The translations under genes were made by a program, and so were the position numbers. This document shows, piece by piece, positions 54,906 through 64,000 of a DNA stretch of 64,000 nucleotides; position 1 is the first letter of the stretch, and each line of letters starts with the position of its first letter. Origin of the DNA: Charina bottae (taxonomy: Eukaryota; Chordata; Lepidosauria; Squamata; Charinaidae); contig JALMGJ010000017.1 in assembly GCA_023362775.1 (NCBI GenBank), positions 20,231,501 to 20,295,500 on the forward strand, written 5' to 3'. The notes beneath the pieces are model-generated. The model searched no databases. It was not told the DNA's origin and saw only the letters and a program-made list of their open reading frames with translations.

Positions 54906-57028
54906 CCAGCTCTAGTCTGAAGGTATACAGTGCCACACTTTTGCACAACCAAACGTAATTCAAGAGTTGAATGAGGGCTAGGAGATCTGAGTTCAAAGTC
55001 TCAATAAATCTATACAGTGGCCATGAGGAGTTGGCAATAGAAATCAGCTGATTATTCATATTGAATATTTTTTTTAAAATATATTTTTTATTAATTTTTT
55101 CCCTTATTTTGATTTTGTATGCTGCCCAGGGTCCTTTAGGATTGGGGCAGATTATATGTGCTATAAATATTTATGGATAGAGTAGAGAAGAGATTGATGG
55201 TTGTCAATATTCCAGAATTATGGTATTCAGCACTATACTGCCTTTAAGTATTTAAGAAGACTCCATTTAGCCACCATGATTAATGACTATTAACTGGACC
55301 AACTGGTATGCTCCAGATGTTTGAGACTTCAACATTCATAATACCTAGCCAATGAAGTCCAGCATTTCCAGAGGATACCAGAATGAGAAAGGCATTGTTT
55401 CTATTTTTGTAGATCCATCTCATTTAAAAATGTACAAGATAGATTCATAATTTTGGTAGGTTCCATTTAAATCCAATCTGTTGCTTATTTAGTAATCCAG
55501 AATCAAAATAGGTTGTTGTCTAGCCTTCATCCATTGAAGGAGGGTCTATTAACTATCTGGGGAAATGGCTGAACTGCTCTTACTGTTCAGGGATGGAGCC
55601 AAGATGGTGATGGGAGCAGCTGTGTATGTCTGAACTCCTGCATTTTCTTTCTTAAATATTTGTAAGTTTGGATTTAGCTCTTACTGTTAGGAAAAAAGTT
55701 TCCTAAAAAATGCAATCAGAATTTGCCTTCCTATAACTGGACTCTGATATTCTAGTCCTACAGACTAGATTGATGTTTTTAAATCAAAATAATTGAACTA
55801 CAGTATAATCCTTTTTTGGGTTTTTTGCATACTTTGCACATTAAAGTCACCTAGGGTTCCTGGTTGGTTCATTCAAAATACCAAGGAAACTGAATCCTTC
55901 TTTCTCCAAATGAGTAGTTGAGTTTGCAAAAGTTTACCTGCAGCAATTCTTGTTCTTCCTGAGCTGCTACTTGAAATAATGCCCTTTCAAGTCCTAGGGT
56001 GGGCAGCTCCCTTTCAGACTTGGTAACAAGACTGCTAGAAGCAATGTTCACTTTTCTTGAGTTGCCAGCCTCAGCTGGAGTTCTTCAGTAACAGACAAGA
56101 TCTCCTTCAAACCAGCCACAAACATTTCACGGAGGAGTTAATTGGTGCAATCAGCTACCACACTCTATAATGAAATGAAACATGTAACCCAGGTGAGTTC
56201 ATGGGCACTATCCTCCCATCTTCGCAGTTGCCAACTTGACTTGAAAGAAATGGGTCTGTGCTTCAAGAGTCTGTTTAATTGCATAAACTCAAAATCATCT
56301 TTGAGTTTCCCAGCCCTCTGTAAGGCACACTGCTGCTTGTCCCAGGCTTCCCAGCCCATTGGCAAAGCAGTAAGAAGTTGGGAGAATCTATTTTTGCACA
56401 ACAGAACATCCCAGTTCCTCTATACAGAAAGGAGACAAATGACAGGTTGTTGGGGCATGATAAATAATTTATTTCCAAAATTATTGATCAACTCAGAAGC
56501 CCAAGAAAAAAGTTGCAATGGCCACTACTGCACCAAGCCAAACACAGCTAGACACCTACTGTATGTGTGGCTTTCCTTTTGCCTCGGACTGTAAAAATAG
56601 AAATATCCTTATGTCATAGCACACATATCTGGTAGGATTCGCTTGATAACTCACAAATAGTGCAGTTGATGTTACACATGTTTAAGCAAGATGATTCCAC
56701 CCCAAAGCACTTGCAAATAGGATCAAGGTGACCTGTTAATATTTCAGATAGTAGGATGTAAGAAAAACAATGTTCACATCTGCAAGCTATTGCTGCCTCC
56801 CCTGTCCTAAGTGGCTGGAAATTAACCTTGAGAAAGGAGAACAATGGAAGCTGACTTAGAGTTGGTCAATCTAGCCCAGTGCTTGTCTCTTGTTACAGAT
56901 TTTATTACTATATTACTTGGTTATACTTTTGTAAGCTGCCACAAGCCATTGGGATAGGATAGCACACAGACATCCACATATACAGTACATATACATATAT
57001 GCTATCTACCTTACTTAAAAAGGACTCA
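54906..57028. other. Mostly unique sequence; possible element relics
   Basis: 55300-55385 resembles the same miniature element as 54788-54905. On the minus strand, 56480-55935 has several short frames that might be an eroded retroelement gag (see findings). Nothing is supported firmly. Confidence 0.35.
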
Positions 57029-57029
57029 A

Positions 57030-57132
57030 CCATGGGGGAGCTGGGGATGGTGACGGCCGACAGGAAGCTCTGGCGTGGGCTGGTCCATGAAGTCACGAAG
57101 AGTCGGAAGCGACTGAACGAATAAACAACAAC
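57030..57132 (+). mobile_element. BovB LINE 3' end fragment
   Basis: Plus-strand TGGTGACGGCCGACAGGAAGC, then a segment encoding WRGLVHEVTKSRKRLNE and the AACGAATAAACAACAAC end, corresponds to the last 30 or so codons and terminus of BovB. A very short 5'-truncated copy, or the tail of a BovB-mobilised SINE. Confidence 0.75.
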
Positions 57133-57719
57133 CTTCCTAGCTCAATAAATAAAGCTGTCTTTTGCAAAGTGTGGTGCAAATAATGAGGTAGCTGGACTAA
57201 ATCTAAAGGAGAACATTGTTTGGCTGCCTGAGTAATGTTTACTGATTTCATGAGACTTTGAAAAGTTTCCACTGTGATTATTCCAGTGAAAAAGCTGCAT
57301 TTAAATGATAGCTGTATCGCAGCATTATATCATTTTTAGCAAAGAGCTCTGAGTTGATCCTTTTCCCTCACTTAGTCTTCTGTTGCTAATAGACACTTCA
57401 CTCTCTTTCCATTTGTAGTCCCTTATCTCCGTTAGGTTCCCTTATTACATGGCAGATCATGGCAGCAAAAGATGAAATGTCCTAGTTCAGAAATGGCTGC
57501 AAGCTTTTTTTCTTTGCAAACCTCATAACTCATTTGGGTTGGCAAATATCAGGTGACAAAAGCCTAAAATGACATATCTGGGTGACTTGGAAGATTCCTG
57601 TATTATTGGAATGATATAATTAGCAGGGCACATCTGCATTAGGCATCTCAGCAGCTGCCTGGACCTGATGTTCCTGCACAGCAAACCATCCTGGAATTTC
57701 CCCTGCTCCCCCATACTGT

Positions 57720-57727
57720 GCATAAAG
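57720..57727. repeat. 8-bp target-site duplication, left copy
   Basis: GCATAAAG, repeated exactly at 57974-57981. Confidence 0.9.
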
Positions 57728-57973
57728 CAGGGGTGGGCAACGTCAGGCCCACGGGCTGTATAAGGCCCGCAGGGCTCCCGCCCGCAAACCCCGCCCCTTC
57801 CACGCGATTGGCTCCCGCCTGCAAACCCTGCCCCCCAGTGCTTGTGATTGGCTCCCACCCGCAAACTCCGGGCCCCGGTCTGCGGAAATCCCAGAAACCC
57901 CGGCCCCCACCCCCCGGGCCCCGGTTATAAATATCCAAATGGCCCTTGGCAGAAAAAAGGTTCCCCACCCCTG
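57728..57973. mobile_element. hAT MITE, 246 bp
   Basis: Starts CAGGGGTGGGCAAC and ends GTTCCCCACCCCTG, terminal inverted repeats of the hAT (Charlie-like) type, flanked by an exact 8-bp duplication. The interior is GC- and CpG-rich with an imperfect tandem unit (GATTGGCTCCCGCC / GATTGGCTCCCACC at 57806 and 57846). No coding capacity, so it was mobilised in trans. Confidence 0.9.
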
Positions 57974-57981
57974 GCATAAAG

Positions 57982-58684
57982 GATAGACAACCTTGACCTG
58001 CAGGTTATATTTGGCCCCTCAGCCCAGCTCCACAGCCCCTAGAGCCTGTATCCCAGTGAGATACTACTGAAATTCAGCAGCAAAATGGTAACTGTCAGCA
58101 AAATGGTAAACTGAAAGAATTAAGTAACTCTTTCTCTGGTACTTACTTTATCCATACATCCAATCTATAGCCAGCTTTTCCTACAGAACCTCACCCCATC
58201 CCTATTTTCCCCACAACAATAATCCTAAAAGATTGATTGGGTTGAGAGAGACAGTGACTGGTCCAGAAATATTCACTGAGTTTCCATGGTTGAAGGTCGA
58301 CTTGAACCTGGGTTTCCTCTGTTGTAGGCTAATAGTTTAATTGTTACCATTAATTGATAGTTTAAGGTGTAAAATACGTTCTGTATTTCTATTACTGTAA
58401 TCCCACCCCTCAAATTAGAAGAAGAGCCTGCTCATCCAGGTAACATCACTGTATTCCACACTACAGTTGAAAACAATGTGAAGAAATATGTAGTTTCCAG
58501 TCGAAAAAGGCTGGGTTCCCCTGCTATGCCTTTAGAATCTTCCATTTTAAATACCCATCACTCTAATACATTTATTGATATTTAAATCAATCTATATCTG
58601 AGCCTTAGTCTAAATTTTATCACAGGTCCTTGAGTGAAGCTTCACTGGATTTTATTGTTACGGATTTTATTTGCTACATTAGAC
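57982..58684. other. Unique sequence, no recognised feature
   Basis: No supported gene or repeat. Confidence 0.4.
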
Positions 58685-58685
58685 A

Positions 58686-58805
58686 GAGGAAGGGCAACGT
58701 GGGGCCCTCCACATGTCAGACCACAATTCCCAGTACCTCGCATCAGTGGCCATACTGGTGGAGCTGACGTCCAATAACTTTGGGAGGGCCATCCAATGGC
58801 CACTC
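58686..58805. mobile_element. Probable hAT-type MITE relic
   Basis: GGGGCCCTCCACATGTCAGACC, CACAATTCCCAGTACC, a central GTGGCCATACTGG, then TCCAATAACTTTGGGAGGGCC give a diverged palindromic layout like 54788-54905. Confidence 0.5.
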
Positions 58806-61800
58806 ATCCCTGCTGTGTTGTTCTTTTATTTTGTGTTTTATTACATTTTATACTGTGGTCCTGCTAAAAAAAAGTACCAACATGCATATAAAATTTTGTA
58901 TCAAGTATATATTCTGTAATATAATGCGTTCAGAAATATCTATTTAATATGTATTAATTTTTATTTTTGTGGGTTTCTTAAAAATACAGATGAATATAGA
59001 AATGGGACAGAACAGCCTATAAATGAACTTAGCCAAAAAGCAGACTATAAAAATCTCAATCTGGCTTTTCTAGAAATTGAGTACTTTGGCAATCTAGGAT
59101 ACCAAACTGTCTGAAAAGATGACTAGGACAAAACCACAGGGACAATCTAATACACTTAAATCATTTTCAATCTGCATATTCAAGGGTATGCGGAGCGATG
59201 TCAAAAACCTGAATTTAGGTAAGGCATATGTATCCCACAACTTGTAACCTCTGACACTGAAACAAGCTTCATCATATATTCAGGCCTGTCTAGTATCTGA
59301 TGATACTGTGTTTGCAGCTTTAGGCAAGCAAAAGAACAAGAAGTGAAGCAGACTGCCTGATATGACTAATGGATTGAGAGTGTTATTCCTACATGTTTAA
59401 ATAAACTGATTGAATTATACATTTCCTGGATGACCAGGTGATTGGACACAGTTATCTTTCAGGTGGCATAATTCCCTGAATTTTGGCTCAACATTTGCAT
59501 ACAAAAATATTCATACGGTATGAAAATGTGGATTCTCTAATGGGCATGACATCTCAGAATGATGTTGTAACTTTATGGTCTGAGTACATGATCTGTTAGG
59601 TTTATGGGCACTTCTCTATGATGGGTTGTGTATTATCCCAACAGTAGCTAATCGGATAATGTTTTCTCTAGAGGTTGATGCAACTGCAAGCCAAATCTGG
59701 CCGACTTGGAAACAGTTACTATAGCAGTACATGGAGCCATGAGTAAGCTAGGCTACCACAGTGGTGATTTGGGTTCTAGTCCTCAGTCACTTACGAAGCC
59801 CAGTCTTTGTCTCTCAGTCTAACTTACTGAATATAACATGTGGAAGGTGGACTATGCGTGCGGCTCTTTTGAGGAACTACAAAGCATACATTCAAAAAAT
59901 TAAAGGCCCACATGAGAATATCCAAACTGAACTATTTTATGCAAAAACTGCAGTTTAAAGTAGATGTACACCTTAGGAAAGAGATTTTAATTTTTCTGGA
60001 AGGTGAAATGCAATTCTTCTTGTATCATGTTGTCATGTGCTGCACCCTGACCTTGCCAGCCAGTAATTTGGAGTAGGATCTTAACTGACTATGAATAGCT
60101 TAACATGTGCTGTAACTTCAGCAGCCACCCCATTACGTGCATAACAATTATCAGTTCCCCCCTTAGGGATTGTTTGTATTGATTACAATAAACAGTGCAG
60201 AAGCATCAGAATGAGGAAAGGTCATTTTCTTATCAAATCAGAGGCTATGTTTCTAGCAAATCACAAGTCTACTTTTTATTAGATTCATCTCAACGACCTA
60301 ATAATTTCCAAGTAAATGAAGAACATGTTTAATCATTGCATGGGAACCACTTAGCACATTAACTCATTGGTATGTAGTCATTTGCTTTTCTATGCCCTCA
60401 GTTTGCTTAATCCATAACTGGTCAATAGTATATTAATATTACAGGCTCACTTTAGAACTAAGTATTTCTGAATCTATTAAACTGTCACCCTGGATGGAAA
60501 AAACATATATCTATCCTCCAAGATAGAGGGAGAGGAGGCGAGAAGTATTAAAGGGAGCTGAGTGCTAATGAAATTAATCACAATCATCATAAGTACTTCC
60601 AATTTCTGTCACCCAGAGGCAGACAGCGCAGCAAGACAAATACCCCATTCACTGCTTAATACTGGAAAATGTGTATGTTTGGTAGTGGGGGTCATATTTG
60701 TCCATAAAAGACAGCTATAATTAAGTATAAAGTTCAGCATTTTGAAGAACAGTGCAGAAAAGTTTGGCCCAAGGTTTTAGGTAGGGCAAACAAAAGTTTG
60801 CATGGAGAGAAGCGTCCTCTTCTCTTTCATGAAATGAATGTCAACGATGTCCAGCTAAGATTTAAATTTCACAGGATGTGGTTGGAACTTGGAAGAAGAA
60901 TCCAGAGTTGGCAACTAAAAGGCTTGAATCCAAGCAACGTTTAGGCAATCTTAGGGAGTACATACACTGAATCCTACCATTGGCATATCCAGGTCAGTAC
61001 TGACCTGCAACACTTTCCAGGTATTCAGACAGGAAGACTTTTGAGCCTTGCTATATGATACAGATATTGAACTTGGAACTGTCTGCATTCATAGTGGGGT
61101 TCTGCTTCTGAACTGCAACCCTTAAACCCAGCCCTGAACCCTGAAGTCCTGCTACTTATGAGTATAGTGTACAAGATATGGCTCTTCAAAACCTTAGATA
61201 TGGTCCCAGAGTCCTTTCAAAAGTTACTATTGAGTAATAAGACAGAAATGAAAATAGATTCTATATAAACTGTATTCAAGAAAGTAATGTTAGCTGATTT
61301 AAATCAAATCATTTTTCATTTTTGCCCTGGTCCCACTGACTATTTTGCCTTAACTTCATCTGCTAGAACATATGCTTCCAGACATGCAACTGAACGAAGA
61401 TCATGTTCTGACATACAGTACATGTGGCAATCTTATCCAGCAATTCATCCCATAGCAGCATACCATTTTGAAGAGAATCAGTTTATTCCAAATTCATCTG
61501 CATATATGAGCCAAGTATGGAAACAAATATTTTGTGGGAAATCTTAATCAACTCTACTAAAAACTTTATAGCAAAGGTATAATTCATGTAAAATAAAAGT
61601 AACACAAATCAAAAATTAAATTGCACTACATGGATCATTACTTAAATGATTGAGAGTTTAGGCTATGGTTGCTTTGCTTGGGATGTATTGAAAATCACAG
61701 TGTTCAAGCAGAAGCAAATGTAATGAATTTATAGCTCTCTGGAATGGAAATGAGCTTTTTACATATCCTGTGCTCCAATGAGCAAGTAAAGAAAGAACGT

Positions 61801-62870
61801 TGCTTCTTAAGCAGATTTGGAGCCACTAAAGAAAGATATTTTCTACGGAGGCCAGCTCTACCTCAAGAGCCTCAGTCATATTGTTAGAACCAGTACGATC
61901 CAAACCTTGGATTACTCTGAATTGATCATGTGGTATGATGTGGCCCAAGTTATTGTGGGAGTGAATGACAACTTGTTTTACAGCTTGGTGCTATTATATC
62001 TCATTGGGGAATGCCATGGGAAAAGACATGAGAAAGAAAAGAGGCATTGCTTTGCCCTTGCTAAGTAGAACATCTTCCTTTTGACTGAATTAATTCACAT
62101 CTCAGAATATTTTGGTCACCAGTTTCTCATGAGAAAAAGGTTACATTCTGAAAGGTGATACTAATATGATAAGAGCTGACTTTCCTTTTGAATCCTTGCC
62201 CAGGATTCAATTATAATGTCAAAACAATAGGCTTAATAATCTTTTCTTCTAATGTAGACGTGCATAATGCTTGTTCAGACCCAAGGTTGTCCTCAGCAAC
62301 CAAACTAACTGGAAAAATCTGGGCAGCTGCAGCATGCCTTTTCTAGTATAGCTCAGCCATAACACATCATTTTTCTCTGCCCATTTTTTTGGAGTGTAGA
62401 CCACTCCACTCAAAGGCCCAAAATGTTGCCTTCTTGTAATGTACATAATACTGAGTTTGATGGATCAATAGTCTACCTGGATATAAGGCAGCCACTGATG
62501 CTCATACAAGTTCTCTAGTCCTGGGTACCATTTTTATTTTTCCAAGGTGCCCTGCAATAACTTTCCCCAAACTCTTACAGTCCAAATATGCTGGACTTCA
62601 ATGTTCATCATTCCCAACTAACATGTTTTTTATCCAGCTATCTAGGATAATGAGATATTTGATATTCAATATATCTGGAGAGAACTATAACCTGAGGAAA
62701 TCTGGCCTGGAATGCTGCACTGCTGCCAAACGTTTGAGATATAGCTCCAAAAGCACCAACCCTTTGCATCTCTGATGCCATTATCCACTGGGGTCAATAG
62801 AAATAGAGACAGCAAGCAAGAGGTCCCTCCTGGTTTCTCTCTTTCTAAGTGTGGCATTCTTCTGATTAGA
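58806..62870. other. Long repeat-poor stretch
   Basis: About 4 kb without recognisable repeats except a possible MITE relic near 62540-62640. Short open frames (61287-61547, 61817-62068) have no family features. Confidence 0.4.
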
Positions 62871-62877
62871 AGACTGA

Positions 62878-63100
62878 TGCTCTTAGCCTCTCCCCTTCAG
62901 CCTACTTCCTTCCAATGAAACCGACTGCCTTGGGAGGTTGTAATCTCTTCTTCAGTGCTGGGGGTGTTTAAACAGAGGCTGGATGGTCATCCATCAGGGA
63001 TGCATAGTAGTGGATTCCTACACTGGGAAGAGGACTGGAGTAGATGATCTCCAAGATGCCTTCTAACCCTTACATGTTATCATTCTACTCACGCTTGTAT
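62878..63100 (+). mobile_element. CR1 LINE 3' end relic
   Basis: GGGAGGTTGTAATCTCTTC, GGTGTTTAAACAGAGGCTGG, TGGTCATCCATCAGGGATG and AGTAGATGATCTCCAAGATGCC follow the CR1 3' UTR order, ending near a TATCATTCTA remnant of the terminal octamer repeat. Confidence 0.75.
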
Positions 63101-64000
63101 GCCATGCCATGATTACAGATTCCAGCCAGGTTCCAGCTCAGATTTTTCCCTACTCACCTCTGAAGTGAGGGGGAAAGCCCAGAGAACAGTAAAAAACACG
63201 AACTGAAGCAACTCAAACACAGACTTGATTTCAGCCACAACTAAGTAATATTTGACATTTTGGAAATATTTGATCTGCGAGTATCTCACTCTCTCTTTAA
63301 CTTTGCAAAACTGCTTGAGGGGCCTTGTGTGATAATGAGTAAATTGAATTTAAATCAAGGTCTGAAATACTTCTTGGGGAGAAATGGCTCAATTGAAATC
63401 ATCTTGTTATTTGGGCAAAAGCTGTTCTCCTATAATTAAATGGATGAAGAAGCTTGTCTCTTTTTTATTAAGTACATACGATGGAGAGATGTTTATCGGG
63501 AGAAAAAATACCTCCCTGGAGATTTTAAACACACAATAATTTTATTTCAGAGGAAAAAAGTTTGCTATCAGAGATCAGGCAAAGAAAATAAATGCTGAGG
63601 AGAAGAGCCCCATTTCGGGCTTTTTAAAAACAAAATAGTAACTGTACGCAACTTTATTTCATAAAACACTTGAGCATTATACATATCATTCGATGATAGC
63701 TCAATTTGTAAGGATGAGAACAGAAGTTTAGCAATAGGCTAAATATATGAAAAATAAAATACATGATCTGTATTCAGGAGAGAAGTCTCGATATTTCAGG
63801 CTGAAACGTTATTGACTGCTGCAGGCTAAACAGAAAAACCTGAGACCCAGAGGGCTACTGCCGGTTAGAGGACTGGATTAATGGAGTAAGCCATAGGTGA
63901 AATAGCCATGGTTAAGCATGTTGTGCTTCACACTTATCACCTTAAAATGATGGAAACCATGCTGGTAAATTCTGACAATTTTTCCACTGGAAATTGGAAG
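63101..64000. other. Unique sequence, no recognised feature
   Basis: No supported gene or repeat up to the window end. Confidence 0.4.

Noticed and set aside
56142..56594. 150-codon frame as a possible host gene
   Set aside because: No recognisable family. The opposite strand is equally open, so I give only a weak note on a possible gag relic.

Overview
The window is AT-rich, non-coding vertebrate DNA crowded with interspersed repeats. It contains no recognisable host protein-coding gene, tRNA gene or rRNA gene. The repeat set points to a squamate reptile (lizard or snake): BovB LINEs, Sauria-type tRNA SINEs, L2-clade LINEs with a composite 3' tail, CR1 3' ends, Penelope-like elements (PLEs), hAT elements and a tRNA-Pro-primed gammaretrovirus-like ERV. 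The species cannot be named from this sequence. All open frames longer than about 80 codons that I can interpret belong to transposable elements.

Layout. 1-2.4 kb: antisense BovB LINE cut by the window edge, with a Sauria SINE inserted in it (9-bp duplication). 3.5-10 kb: two copies of an LTR family in opposite orientations, a CR1-like relic, SINE relics and a 980-bp hAT element with an 8-bp duplication. 10.9-14.5 kb: a truncated sense ERV (copy 1) bracketed by two apparently identical 317-bp direct repeats. 15.4-18.9 kb: antisense PLE, an eroded RTE/BovB-type LINE, a CORE-type SINE and a BovB 3' end. 19.4-20.1 kb: L2 tails and microsatellites. 20.1-26.9 kb: antisense ERV copy 2 with two matching 877-bp LTRs, an exact tRNA-Pro primer binding site, a short gag remnant, the C-terminal end of pol, and broken env. 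28.2-33.3 kb: a near-complete but broken L2 LINE plus a second L2 3' end and AT-rich satellite. 33.5-42.9 kb: mostly unique sequence with CR1 tails. 42.9-48.1 kb: a nested mosaic of L2, BovB, a PLE foldback, L2 on both strands, and a PLE split by a solo LTR. 48.1-64 kb: mostly unique sequence with a second Sauria SINE, a 386-bp foldback retroelement with a 14-bp duplication, a 246-bp hAT MITE, a BovB tail and a CR1 tail.

The most interesting observations are these. (1) Both ERV copies replace most of gag and pol with the same non-coding, SINE-containing, host-like segment, which suggests a defective retrovirus lineage that captured cellular sequence and then spread. (2) Hammerhead-ribozyme-like motifs occur at three places in PLE-derived sequence, with stems that covary; two of them lie on opposite arms of a 340-bp foldback. 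(3) A trinucleotide-tailed foldback element is bounded by a clear target duplication. (4) The ERV copy 1 boundary is a structural oddity: 317 bp of host DNA is repeated exactly, from either a template switch or an assembly error.

Limits: boundaries marked approximate were set by eye. Family names rest on remembered hallmarks rather than database comparison, and identity levels are visual impressions.
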